DNA of 64,000 bases from JACCTU01 sp963769665. GTDB lineage: Bacteria > Actinomycetota > Thermoleophilia > Gaiellales > Gaiellaceae. Positions 38,713 to 45,990 of the stretch are shown in pieces. The notes under the pieces are model-generated. The model made no database searches. It worked only from the letters and a program-made list of their open reading frames with translations, and was not told the origin of the DNA. The stretch's first letter is position 1, and each line of letters starts with the position of its first letter. The stretch lies in assembly GCA_963769665.1 (NCBI GenBank), contig CAVYMQ010000003.1, forward strand, positions 744,001 through 808,000, in the 5' to 3' direction. The position numbers and the translations under genes were made by a program.

Positions 38713-39225
38713 CTAGCGGCTGGAACCGCGGCGATCCTCGAGCCGGTGGATCTCGGCGCCGACTCCGCGCGTGCGGTCGGTCTGCTGGCGCTGGTCGATC
38801 CGTTCGATCATCTTCTCGAGCCGGCCCAGCCGCCTGTCGACGCTCTGCCAACCCTCGATGAAGAGGTCGGTCGAGAGCGCGAGGTCGTCGATTCGTTCTC
38901 GACGTTCGCGGTCGAGTCGCCCGAGGAGCTGCTGGACGGCGCCCCGGAACTCGGTGACGAGCTCCTGCGTCTGGTCGATCGGCTCGACCTCGGCTTGCGG
39001 AGCCTCCACGTGGGAGGGCGCGGGCTCGAGTGCTGTGCCAACGTCGGGAAGCACCTCGATGTGCCCGTCGGGGCGCGGGTAGTCCGGGAGCCCGATCAGC
39101 GCGACCGCCTCGGCCACCTTCTTCTGGGCGGCTTCGTTCGTGGGCTGGCGAAGCAACACCCGGAGGACGGTCTGAACCGGGAGGTCGGTGTGCGCAGCGA
39201 GTTGGAGAACGTACGTCATGGCCAC
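38713..39225 (-). CDS. LacI-type HTH-like N-domain plus coiled-coil protein
   Basis: The 170-residue protein starts GTG 39225. Residues about 4-53, TYVLQLAAHTDLPVQTVLRVLLRQPTNEAAQKKVAEAVALIGLPDYPR in pattern, look like the LacI-family DNA-binding helix-turn-helix (xVAxxAGVSxxTVSRVLN ... VxxAIxxLGY) without the effector domain. A Pro/acidic linker is followed by a long coiled coil (EFRGAVQQLLGRLDRERRERIDDLAL ... EKMIERIDQRQQTDRTRG). It lies just upstream of yceH on the same strand. The reading as a degenerate or specialised DNA-binding domain is inference. Confidence 0.6.
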   Translation of the reverse strand: MAMTYVLQLAAHTDLPVQTVLRVLLRQPTNEAAQKKVAEAVALIGLPDYPRPDGHIEVLPDVGTALEPAPSHVEAPQAEVEPIDQTQELVTEFRGAVQQLLGRLDRERRERIDDLALSTDLFIEGWQSVDRRLGRLEKMIERIDQRQQTDRTRGVGAEIHRLEDRRGSSR

Positions 39226-39291
39226 AGGGGCAACTTGTGCCTGACCCAGAGCATAGGACGGAATTCGTGAAATTCCTATGCCGCGAGGCTG

Positions 39292-40785
39292 CTAGAGCCG
39301 CTTGCGAAGCATCCCGAAGACGCCGCGCACGATTTCCTTCTGCAGGGCCTTCCCCTGGCGGGAGGTCATGAAGTCCGTGAGCGGGTCGCTCGGCGCAGGC
39401 GGGGCCTTCTTCGCGCTCGTCGGCTTGGCCTCCGGCTCGGGTGTTGCCTCCACGCGTTTCGCGAGCGCTTCCGCAGCGCTCTCCCGCTCGAGCCGCGTGC
39501 CGTACTTCGCCCAGAGCGGGGAGGCCTTCGCCGTCGCGTCCAGGTCGGGCGCCGGCTCCATGCTCGCGCGCGGCGCGCGCAGGCTGGTGTGGACGACGGG
39601 CGTCGGAACGCCCTTCTCGTCGAGCACCGTCACCGCGGCCTCGCCGATACCGAGGCTCGTTAGCAGCTGCTCGAGGTCGTACAGCTCGGAGGTCGGGTAG
39701 GTCTTCACGGTCTTGCGAAGGGCGTCGGCGTCGTTCGGCGTGAACGCACGGAGCGCGTGCTGCACGCGGTTGCCGAGCTGCGCGAGCACGGAGCTCGGGA
39801 TGTCCGTCGGGTGTTGCGTCACGAAGAACACGCCGACGCCCTTCGAGCGGATCATGCGCACCGTTCGCTCGACGGACTCCATGAACGCGTCCGTCGCGTC
39901 GTCGAACAGGAGATGCGCCTCGTCGAAGAAGAAGACGAGCTTCGGCTTGTCGAGATCCCCGACCTCGGGAAGCTGCTCGAAGAGCTCGGCGAGCATCCAC
40001 ATCAGCACGGTCGAGAAGAGGCGCGGCTTCTCCTGGACGGCAGCGAGCTCGAGGAGGGAGATGACGCCGCGTCCGTCGGGTGTGGTGCGCAGGAGGTCGG
40101 CGATCTCGAACTGCGGCTCGCCGAAGAACTCCGTTCCGCCACCGTCCTCGAGCTGCACGAGCGAGCGGAGCAGGACGCCGATCGTCTGCTTCGACACGCC
40201 GCCGATCCCGGTCAGGTCGTCCCTGCCTTCCTTCGACTCGAGGAACGCGAGCAGCGCCCGGAGGTCCGCGAGGTCGACGAGCGCGAGACCGCGCTCGTCC
40301 GCGTAGCGGAAGACCAGCGCGAGGCTCGACTCCTGCGTCTCGTTCGAGCCGAGCACCTTCGCGAGCAGCTGCGGGCCGAAGTCGGTGACGCTCGCGCGAA
40401 CCGGCGAACCGGGGCCGATCCCGCCGAGCGACAACAGCTCGGCCGGGTACGAAGCGGGCTCGTGGTCGAGCCCGAGGTCTGCCATGCGATCGGCAGCCTT
40501 GCCCTCAGGCGGGCCCGGGACGGTCAAGCCGGAGACGTCGCCCTTGTAGTCCGCGGCGAAGACCGAGACTCCCGCCTCCGACAGCTGCTCGGCGAGCAGT
40601 TGCAGCGTGCGCGTCTTCCCCGTCCCCGTCGCGCCGGCGATCAGCCCGTGGCGGTTCGACGTGGCGAGCGGAAGCCGCACCACTGCCTCCCGTTCGAGTG
40701 AGCCTTCGTGGACGCCGCGCCCGAGGTCCAGCGCCGCTCCCTCGAACGCGTAGGCCCCCGCAACCGTTTCTGTGAAGCCGCTCAT
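39292..40785 (-). CDS. HerA-like DUF853 ATPase
   Basis: The 497-residue protein from ATG 40785 has Walker A LIAGATGTGKTRTLQLLAEQL (motif residues 51-58), a VSVFAADYKGDVSGL segment, and Walker B LVFFFDEAHLLFDD with ARG finger region FFVTQHPTDIPSSVLAQLGNRVQHALRAFTPNDADALRK. The C-terminal tail from about residue 435 is Ala/Pro-rich before DPLTDFMTSRQGKALQKEI. This matches the DUF853/HerA-related family of predicted DNA translocase-like ATPases. The true function is not established. Its -10 overlaps that of sufS. Confidence 0.9.
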   Translation of the reverse strand: MSGFTETVAGAYAFEGAALDLGRGVHEGSLEREAVVRLPLATSNRHGLIAGATGTGKTRTLQLLAEQLSEAGVSVFAADYKGDVSGLTVPGPPEGKAADRMADLGLDHEPASYPAELLSLGGIGPGSPVRASVTDFGPQLLAKVLGSNETQESSLALVFRYADERGLALVDLADLRALLAFLESKEGRDDLTGIGGVSKQTIGVLLRSLVQLEDGGGTEFFGEPQFEIADLLRTTPDGRGVISLLELAAVQEKPRLFSTVLMWMLAELFEQLPEVGDLDKPKLVFFFDEAHLLFDDATDAFMESVERTVRMIRSKGVGVFFVTQHPTDIPSSVLAQLGNRVQHALRAFTPNDADALRKTVKTYPTSELYDLEQLLTSLGIGEAAVTVLDEKGVPTPVVHTSLRAPRASMEPAPDLDATAKASPLWAKYGTRLERESAAEALAKRVEATPEPEAKPTSAKKAPPAPSDPLTDFMTSRQGKALQKEIVRGVFGMLRKRL

Positions 40786-40791
40786 CGCGCG

Positions 40792-40798
40792 TACGATA
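40792..40798. promoter_or_regulatory. Overlapping divergent -10 boxes: DUF853 ATPase (-) and sufS (+)
   Basis: TACGAT (40792-40797, plus) is 7 nt before ATG 40805. TATCGT (40798-40793, minus) is 7 nt before ATG 40785. They are part of GTACGATAAG-type near-palindrome. Only 19 bp separate the two start codons, so both mRNAs are almost certainly leaderless. Confidence 0.65.
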
Positions 40799-40804
40799 AG
40801 CACG

Positions 40805-42049
40805 ATGGCCGTAGAGGCACGCCCCAAGCTGGAGGCGCGCAGGGTGCGCGCGGACTTCCCGATCTTCGACCGCGAGGTCAACGGGAAGCCGCTCGCGTAC
40901 CTCGACTCCGCGGCCTCGGCCCAGAAGCCACGCCAGGTCCTCGACGCGATGCGCGACTTCTACGAGACCTCCTACGCGAACGTGCACCGCGGCGTCTACA
41001 AGCTCGCCGAGGACGCAACGGCGGGCTACGAGGGAGCGCGCGCCAAGGTCGCGACGTTCCTGAACGCGCCGAGCGAGCGCGAGGTGATCTTCACCCGCAG
41101 CGCGACCGAGGGGATCAACCTCGTCGCGTACGCGTGGGGCTTCGACAACCTCGGTCCCGGCGACGTCGTCGTGGTGACCGAGCTCGAGCACCATTCGAAC
41201 TTCGTCCCCTGGCAGTACGTCGCGAAGCGGACGGGCGCCGAGTTCCGCGCGATCCCGTTCGACGACAACGGCGAGCTCGTGCTCGAGTCGCTCGACGAGA
41301 TCGCCGCGGCGGGGAACGTGAAGGTCGTTGCGAACAACCTCGTCTCGAACTCGCTCGGGACGATCAACCCGAGCGAACGGCTCGGCGTGTGGGCGCACGA
41401 GCAGGGGGCGATCATGGTCGTCGACGCAGCGCAGGCCGCGCCGCACCGGACGGTCGACGTGCAGGCGCTCGGAGCGGACTTCGTGGCGATCTCGTCACAC
41501 AAGATGTGCGGTCCCACCGGCGTGGGCGCGCTCTGGGGCAAGCGTGAGCTGCTCGAGCAAATGGCGCCGTTCAACCTGGGCGGCGAGATGATCCGCTCCG
41601 TCAAGCTCGACAAGACGACCTGGAACGAGCTGCCCTACAAGTTCGAGGCCGGTACGCCGGCGATCGCCGAGGCGGTCGGCTTCGGCGCGGCAGTCGACTA
41701 CCTGACCGAGGTCGGGCTCGAGGCGATCGAGGCCCACGAGCACGAGCTGCTCGCCTACGCGCTCGAGAAGCTCGGTGAGATCGAGGGTGTCACGTGTTAC
41801 GGCCCGCCCCCGGAGCGTCGCGCCGGGATCGTCTCGTTCAACGTCGACGGGATCCACCCGCACGACGTCGCGCAGGTCCTCGACTGGGAGGGGATCGCGA
41901 TTCGCGCCGGCCACCACTGCACGCAGCCGCTGATGACTCGGCTCGGCGTCGCGGCCACGTCGCGCGCAAGCTTCTACCTCTACTCCGTTCCCGAGGAGAT
42001 CGATCGCCTCGCCGCGGGGGTCGAGCGCGTGAAGAAGGTGCTCGGATGA
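40805..42049 (+). CDS. sufS: Cysteine desulfurase SufS
   Basis: The 414-residue PLP enzyme starts at ATG 40805. PLP lysine is Lys233 in VAISSHKMCGPTGVG; the active-site cysteine is Cys372 in RAGHHCTQPLM; the N-terminal YLDSAASAQKPRQVLDAM and NVHRGVYKLAEDATAGYEGARAKVATFLNA are group II (SufS) features. It removes sulfur from L-cysteine, passing persulfide to SufU. The stop overlaps the sufU ATG by 4 bp. It sits 19 kb away from sufCBD, so the SUF system is split into two units. Confidence 0.97.
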   Translation: MAVEARPKLEARRVRADFPIFDREVNGKPLAYLDSAASAQKPRQVLDAMRDFYETSYANVHRGVYKLAEDATAGYEGARAKVATFLNAPSEREVIFTRSATEGINLVAYAWGFDNLGPGDVVVVTELEHHSNFVPWQYVAKRTGAEFRAIPFDDNGELVLESLDEIAAAGNVKVVANNLVSNSLGTINPSERLGVWAHEQGAIMVVDAAQAAPHRTVDVQALGADFVAISSHKMCGPTGVGALWGKRELLEQMAPFNLGGEMIRSVKLDKTTWNELPYKFEAGTPAIAEAVGFGAAVDYLTEVGLEAIEAHEHELLAYALEKLGEIEGVTCYGPPPERRAGIVSFNVDGIHPHDVAQVLDWEGIAIRAGHHCTQPLMTRLGVAATSRASFYLYSVPEEIDRLAAGVERVKKVLG

Positions 42050-42480
42050 GCGAGTTCGACCAGCTCTACCGCGAGGTGATCCTCGACCACTACAAGAACC
42101 CGCGCGGCCACGGCGTGATGGAGGACGCGGACGCCGACGCCGAGGGCATGAACCCGCTCTGCGGCGACGAGGTGACGATCTACGTGCGCTTCGGCGAGGA
42201 CTCCGACACGATCGATGAGGTGAAGTTCTCCGGTCGCGGCTGCGCGATCTCGCAGGCGGCGACGTCGATGCTGACCGAGATGGTGCAGGGCAAGAAGGCG
42301 TCCGACGTCGCAGTGCTCGACAAGGACGAGCTGCTCGAGGAGATCGGGATCCCGCTCACGCCGATCCGGTTGAAGTGCGCGATGCTCGGCCTGACCACGC
42401 TCAAGGTCGCGCTGCACAAGGCGAAGGGCACGCCGCTGCCTCAGGGCCTCGCCGGCTACGACGAACTCGAACTGACCTAG
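42046..42480 (+). CDS. sufU: Fe-S cluster assembly sulfur acceptor SufU
   Basis: The 144-residue protein starts at ATG 42046 (overlaps sufS). It has the SufU/IscU fold with FDQLYREVILDHYKNPRG, the zinc ligands in NPLCGDEV (Cys, Asp), FSGRGCAISQAATSML and IRLKCAMLGLTTLKVAL, and the insertion between that separates SufU from IscU. It takes persulfide from SufS and delivers it to SufBCD. The stop shares a base with the following GTG. Confidence 0.95.
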   Translation: MSEFDQLYREVILDHYKNPRGHGVMEDADADAEGMNPLCGDEVTIYVRFGEDSDTIDEVKFSGRGCAISQAATSMLTEMVQGKKASDVAVLDKDELLEEIGIPLTPIRLKCAMLGLTTLKVALHKAKGTPLPQGLAGYDELELT

Positions 42481-42794
42481 TGGCGCTCATCGACGTGTGT
42501 CCCGTGGAGGAGCTTCCTCCCGGGGCGATGAAGCTCGTCCCGGCCGGAGCGATCACGGTCGGGGTCTACAACTGCAACGGCGAGCTCTCCGCGATCGAGG
42601 ACCGCTGCTCCCACGACGACGGTCCACTCTGCGAGGGCGACTGGGACCGTGAGACGTGCGTCGTCGTCTGTCCGCGCCACGGCGCGAACTTCGACCTCCG
42701 CACAGGCCGCCCACTGACGCTGCCCGCGTACGAGCCGGTCGAGACCTACGCGGTGGTCGTTGAGGACGGCTACGTCAAGGTCGACGTGGGCTGA
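42480..42794 (+). CDS. Rieske [2Fe-2S] ferredoxin-like protein with sufSU
   Basis: The 104-residue protein starts at GTG 42480. The Rieske ligands are CSHDDGPLCEGD (C-x-H) and CPRHGANFDLRTG (C-x2-H). The rest is the small beta fold typical of dioxygenase ferredoxins. It is translationally coupled to sufU, in the place where many actinobacterial clusters keep a SufE2/SufT or a Rieske gene. It may transfer electrons during cluster assembly (inference). The stop is followed directly by a strong palindrome. Confidence 0.92.
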   Translation: MALIDVCPVEELPPGAMKLVPAGAITVGVYNCNGELSAIEDRCSHDDGPLCEGDWDRETCVVVCPRHGANFDLRTGRPLTLPAYEPVETYAVVVEDGYVKVDVG

Positions 42795-42831
42795 GCGGAC
42801 CTGCCTGGTGCCAGGCACCGGACAGGTCCGC
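42795..42831. repeat. Palindromic repeat copy 2a, likely terminator
   Basis: GCGGACCTG...CAGGTCCGC outer arms enclose the GGTGCC-A-GGCACC core: a 37-nt near-perfect palindrome (18-bp arms, one mismatch and one wobble, centre A) beginning on the base after the Rieske stop codon. It matches, inverted, the element at 11624-11661. Confidence 0.85.
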
Positions 42832-42881
42832 TTGCCGCGATCACGGCTTGCGGACTGGATCGAGTGCCGTAGGGGACACGG

Positions 42882-42898
42882 CCGGTGCCTGGCACCGG
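42882..42898. repeat. Palindromic repeat copy 2b
   Basis: CCGGTGCC-T-GGCACCGG is a perfect 17-nt palindrome, 22 bp from the stop of the convergent SRPBCC gene. Flanking CACGGCCGG on the left matches, inverted, the flank of the copy at 11526-11542. Confidence 0.8.
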
Positions 42899-42920
42899 AC
42901 GCGTTCGGATGGGACGTGGG

Positions 42921-43349
42921 TCATCGGGACTCGAGGTTGCGCTTGAACAGCTCGAGGTCCTTGACGAACTGCCGTTCCACTGCGCGGCGGACCGCGCCGT
43001 GCATCAGCCTCGGGACGCCTTTCGTCTCGCCGCGGCCGACGAACGTCACACGCGTCCGCCCGTCGAGTGCTTCGAGGGCGTGCTCGACGGAGTAGCGGAT
43101 CGGCCCCTCGACGACGTGCAGCGAGAAGCGGCTCGGTGGCACGTACTCGCTGACCTCCAGGGTCGAGGTCGCCCGCCGACCCATGAACGTCCGCACCTCC
43201 TTGATCCGCGCGCCCTCGCGCAGCTCGCCCTCGAGCTCGGCGGACTCCGCGCTCGACTGCCACTCCGGAAGCCGCGAGACGTCCGTCAGGTACCCGAAGA
43301 CCTCGTCGCGGGGCCGCGCGATCTCGAGTGTGTGCTCGACCTCGATCAC
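42921..43349 (-). CDS. SRPBCC-family lipid/aromatic-binding fold protein
   Basis: The 142-residue protein starts at GTG 43349, 6 nt after TAGGCT. Pattern EVEHTLEIARPRDEVFGYLTDVSRLPEWQSSAESAEL, LREGARIKEVRTFMGRRATSTLEVSEYVPPSRFSLHVVEGPIRYSVEHALE, then RAVERQFVKDLELFKRNLESR is the START/SRPBCC layout (polyketide cyclase-like). Ligand unknown. Its -10 overlaps that of the divergent methyltransferase gene. It converges on sufSU-Rieske, with the repeat element in between. Confidence 0.87.
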   Translation of the reverse strand: MIEVEHTLEIARPRDEVFGYLTDVSRLPEWQSSAESAELEGELREGARIKEVRTFMGRRATSTLEVSEYVPPSRFSLHVVEGPIRYSVEHALEALDGRTRVTFVGRGETKGVPRLMHGAVRRAVERQFVKDLELFKRNLESR

Positions 43350-43355
43350 GCGGCG

Positions 43356-43365
43356 AGCCTATCGT
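43356..43365. promoter_or_regulatory. Abutting divergent -10 boxes: SRPBCC (-) and O-methyltransferase (+)
   Basis: Minus TAGGCT (43361-43356) is 6 nt before GTG 43349; plus TATCGT (43360-43365) is 6 nt before GTG 43372. The two boxes share the TA at 43360-43361. The two start codons face away 23 bp apart. Confidence 0.6.
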
Positions 43366-43371
43366 TGCCCT

Positions 43372-43968
43372 GTGCTGGACGATCGGGTCCTGGAGGTGCT
43401 CACCCGGCTGGAGGCCGAGGACGCCTCGGAGCGGGAGCGCGGTCTCCCCGCGTCGGAGCGGTCGCGTCAGGTGGCCCGCACAACCGGGCAGTTCCTCTTC
43501 TCTCTGGCAGCCCCGATGAACGACTGCGGGGTGCTCGAGCTCGGCGGCTCGCGGGGCTACTCGACGATCTGGCTGGCGGCAGGCGTGCGCTACTTCTCCG
43601 GCCGCGTCGTGTCGATCGAGCACGATCCGGCGAAGGCTGAGGCGTGGCGGCGGAACATCGCCGACGCCGGCCTCGAGGAGTGGGCGGAGCTCGTCGAGGG
43701 CGACGCGTTCGAGGTGCTCTCGCAGGTGCAGGACGTCTTCGACATCGTCTTCCTGGACGCCGAGAAGGACGACTACGAGCGGCTCTTCGTGCTGACGCGG
43801 GACAAGGTCGAGCCGGGCGCTCTGATCGTCGCCGACAACGTCCTCTCCCACGCCGAGACGCTCGCCGAGTACTCGGCCGCCCGGCAGGCCGACCCGAGCC
43901 TCGTCAGCACGACCGTCCCGCTCGACCGCGGGTTGGAACTCTCCGTTGTCCTCCGCTCGGACCGCTAG
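43372..43968 (+). CDS. Class I SAM methyltransferase, O-methyltransferase-like
   Basis: The 198-residue protein starts at GTG 43372. Residues about 52-90 hold the SAM motif VLELGGSRGYSTIWLAAGVRYFSGRVVSIEHDPAKAEAW; DIVFLDAEKDDYERLF is the metal-binding type motif of the COMT-like (CCoAOMT) family and is followed by VEPGALIVADNVL. Substrate unknown. A short, structured transcript begins right after its stop. Confidence 0.9.
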   Translation: MLDDRVLEVLTRLEAEDASERERGLPASERSRQVARTTGQFLFSLAAPMNDCGVLELGGSRGYSTIWLAAGVRYFSGRVVSIEHDPAKAEAWRRNIADAGLEEWAELVEGDAFEVLSQVQDVFDIVFLDAEKDDYERLFVLTRDKVEPGALIVADNVLSHAETLAEYSAARQADPSLVSTTVPLDRGLELSVVLRSDR

Positions 43969-44004
43969 ATTTCCGCCTAACGCGGAAAGGAGGTGGTCCC
44001 GACA

Positions 44005-44046
44005 GTGAGCGATTCAAGTACGGGCAGCGGAGGTACCAGCGGGTAG
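44005..44046 (+). CDS. Possible 13-codon peptide behind an extended Shine-Dalgarno
   Basis: GTG 44005 opens VSDSSTGSGGTSG with stop TAG at 44044-44046, 11 nt after the GGAGG of the near-perfect anti-SD match. In-frame GTG 43993 would add four residues. A peptide this short rich in Ser/Gly is unlikely to be functional; the ribosome site itself may be what matters. Low confidence. Confidence 0.25.
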   Translation: MSDSSTGSGGTSG

Positions 44047-44166
44047 GGACGCGTCCCCGGGACCTACGGGGAACCGCCTAGCCAGCGTGGGGGACTCGCG
44101 TTTCGCGCCGCCGGTCGGTACCGATCGGCAGGAAGCGCCTCTACCACTACAGCGCTGGTCACCGAG

Positions 44167-44194
44167 ATTGAGGGCCGCTTTCGCGGCCCTCAAT
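44167..44194 (+). terminator. Strong intrinsic terminator
   Basis: ATTGAGGGCCGC pairs perfectly with GCGGCCCTCAAT (12 bp, TTTC loop). CGTTCTTAG follows on the plus strand, so the plus transcript is the likely target. It also lies 5 bp beyond the stop of the convergent small membrane gene. Confidence 0.85.
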
Positions 44195-44199
44195 CGTTC

Positions 44200-44376
44200 T
44201 TAGCTGCGGGATCCGCCGATGTTGCGGCCCCAGCCGGCTTCCGAAACGAGGAGCCCGGCGGCCATCGCCGCAAGACCGAGCGGGATCCACTCGCCGCGCG
44301 TCTCGTCCATCACCGCGATCAGGAAGAGCAAGACGGCGAGGACTAACAGCAAGGTCTTCAAGCTCAACGCGTTCAT
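44200..44376 (-). CDS. Small single-helix membrane protein, 58 residues
   Basis: ATG 44376 with ribosome site AAGGAG 5 nt ahead; TAA at 44200-44202. The sequence MNALSLKTLLLVLAVLLF, LIAVMDETRGEWIPLGLAAMAAGLLV, then SEAGWGRNIGGSRS forms two hydrophobic segments. Short and easy to miss. Good ribosome site and hydrophobic pattern support it. Function unknown. Confidence 0.7.
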   Translation of the reverse strand: MNALSLKTLLLVLAVLLFLIAVMDETRGEWIPLGLAAMAAGLLVSEAGWGRNIGGSRS

Positions 44377-44438
44377 CGCGCTCCTTTTAGGTTGACGCCG
44401 CGGTGTTCGACCCCCAGGTCGGATCGCCTGCCGCAGGG

Positions 44439-45311
44439 CTAAACGGCGCGGCGGAGCTGCTCGTCGAGCGAGACGAGCGGGAATCCGAACGTCTCGACGG
44501 CGTCGGTGTTCGTGGCGACGTTGTCGCCGTGCTCGAGCATCTTCAGCAGGTCGCGGGTCAGCGGGATGTCGCCGGGCAGCCGCTCCGTCACGAGCGCGTT
44601 CACGCGCATGAACGCCATCGGCACGTGCATGGACGGCCGGCGCACGCCGAGCGCGCGCTTCAGGCGCGTCCAGAGCTCGTTCCAGGTGACGACGTCGGGG
44701 CCGCCGAGCTCGAAGGTCCGGTTCGCCGCCTCCGGCTTCCCGAGCGCCTGGGCGAAGTACTTGGCCACGTCGTCGACCCAGATCGGCTGGATCCGCTGCT
44801 TGCCCGAGCCCACGATCGGGGTCACGGGCGCGACCTTCGCGAGCGTGCGGAAGGTCGGGAGGATGCCCCCGTCCCTCCCGAAGACGAAGCTCGGCCGAAA
44901 GATCACGTGCTCCAGGCCCGACTCACGGACGAGCCCCTCTTGGAGCCACTTCGCCCGGTAGTAGGGCACGAGGTCCTGCGACTCCTCGCTCGTCCCGAGC
45001 GCGCTCATGTGCACGAACCGACCGACTCCCGCCTCCCGTGCGGCAGTGAGCAGGTCGCGCGTGCCGTCGACCATGACGCGCTGGAACTGCTCCTCCCGGC
45101 CCTGCCGGATCGCGACGAGGTGGACGACCGCGTCGACTCCCTGCACGGCGCTGCGCAGGCTCTTGGAGTCGGTCATGTCGCCCTCGGCGCGCTCCGCTCC
45201 GGGAACCGAGCCCTTGCGGACGAGCGCCCGCACGTCGTGCCCGGCGTCCTGGATCGCGCGCACCACGTGCGAGCCGACGAACCCGGTCCCCCCGGTGACG
45301 AGGACCTTCAC
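44439..45311 (-). CDS. NAD(P)-binding epimerase-like protein (complex I NDUFA9-like subfamily)
   Basis: The 290-residue protein has the Rossmann fingerprint VLVTGGTGFVGSHVVRAIQDAG, EGDMTDSKSLRSAVQGVDAVVHLVAI and the atypical SDR YRAKW (Tyr-x3-Lys). C-terminal RIQPIWVDDVAKYFAQAL and TFELGGPDVVTWNEL are typical of NDUFA9-like atypical short-chain dehydrogenases. Substrate unknown. ATG start. Its ATG overlaps the end of dcd by 4 bp. Confidence 0.9.
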   Translation of the reverse strand: MKVLVTGGTGFVGSHVVRAIQDAGHDVRALVRKGSVPGAERAEGDMTDSKSLRSAVQGVDAVVHLVAIRQGREEQFQRVMVDGTRDLLTAAREAGVGRFVHMSALGTSEESQDLVPYYRAKWLQEGLVRESGLEHVIFRPSFVFGRDGGILPTFRTLAKVAPVTPIVGSGKQRIQPIWVDDVAKYFAQALGKPEAANRTFELGGPDVVTWNELWTRLKRALGVRRPSMHVPMAFMRVNALVTERLPGDIPLTRDLLKMLEHGDNVATNTDAVETFGFPLVSLDEQLRRAV

Positions 45312-45883
45312 GACTCGACGCGCTCGAAATTTTTCCAGTACCGCGACGGGGTCGGGCCGCGCTGGCCCTGGTACTTCGACCCGAGCTTGTCGGCCCCGTA
45401 GGGCGTCTCGGCCGGCTCCGTCAGCAAGACGAAGGAGAGCTGCCCGATCGGCATCCCGTAGTAGATCGTGATCGGGAGGTTGGCCACGTTCGAGAGCTCG
45501 AGCGTCACGTGGCCGTCCCAGCCGGGGTCGATGAAGCCTGCCGTCGAGTGGATCAGTAACCCGAGCCGTCCGAGCGAGCTCTTCCCCTCGAGTCGCGCGA
45601 CGAGGTCGTCAGGAAGCCGAATGCGCTCGAGCGTCGAGCCGAGCACGAACTCGCCGGGGTGCAGGATGAACGGCCGGTCGTCCTCGACCTCGACGAGCTC
45701 CGTCAGCTCGTCCTGCGGTTCCTTGACGTCGATGTACGGATAGCGCGCGTTGTGGAAGACGCGGAAGTACCGGTCGACCCGTACGTCGACGGACGACGGT
45801 TGCAGGAGCGCCTCGTCGTAGGGATCGATCTCGATCCTGCCCTCGCCGAGGAGCCTCGAGATCGTCCGGTCGGAGAGGACCAC
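45308..45883 (-). CDS. dcd: dCTP deaminase
   Basis: The 191-residue trimeric hydrolase has the family segments LSDRTISRLLGEGRIEIDPYDEALLQPSSVDVRVDRYFRVF, the KSSLGRLGLLIHSTAGFIDPGWDGHVTLELSN catalytic core (Ser, Arg and Glu of the KSSxxR...E motif) and the C-terminal YGADKLGSKYQGQRGPTPSRYW. It converts dCTP to dUTP; the actinobacterial subgroup can be bifunctional, giving dUMP. The sequence does not settle this. It leads the two-gene minus unit with the NAD(P)-binding protein. Confidence 0.95.
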   Translation of the reverse strand: MVLSDRTISRLLGEGRIEIDPYDEALLQPSSVDVRVDRYFRVFHNARYPYIDVKEPQDELTELVEVEDDRPFILHPGEFVLGSTLERIRLPDDLVARLEGKSSLGRLGLLIHSTAGFIDPGWDGHVTLELSNVANLPITIYYGMPIGQLSFVLLTEPAETPYGADKLGSKYQGQRGPTPSRYWKNFERVES

Positions 45884-45990
45884 GGCTCGATTCTAGGGAG
45901 CCGACCCTGCTCGCTCGCGTTTGCCGTGTTTGCAGGGACATTTCCGCCCGTAGCGGGACCTGCCCGAGAGGGGGCATACTGCCCGGTCCC

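Larger units (their letters stand above)
43979..44195 (+). ncRNA. Unexplained structured short transcript (extended SD, mini-ORF, terminator)
   Basis: After the methyltransferase stop comes GGAAAGGAGGTGGTCCC (43984-44000), close to a full complement of the 16S rRNA 3' end; then a 13-codon GTG frame, a perfect 12-nt palindrome GGGACGCGTCCC (44045-44056), an imperfect 20-nt palindrome (44110-44129) and the terminator at 44167-44194. No protein frame of normal length is convincing. I compared it by eye with tmRNA, RNase P, SRP RNA and 6S patterns and it fits none. It could be a leader-like small RNA, or the 3' region of the methyltransferase mRNA. Confidence 0.4.

Noticed and set aside
43979..44195. 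tmRNA, RNase P, SRP RNA or 6S RNA at the structured transcript
   Set aside because: I did not see the conserved tag frame, the P4 core, the SRP GGAAGGAAGC-type tetraloop region or the 6S open bubble; the size and structure fit none well.
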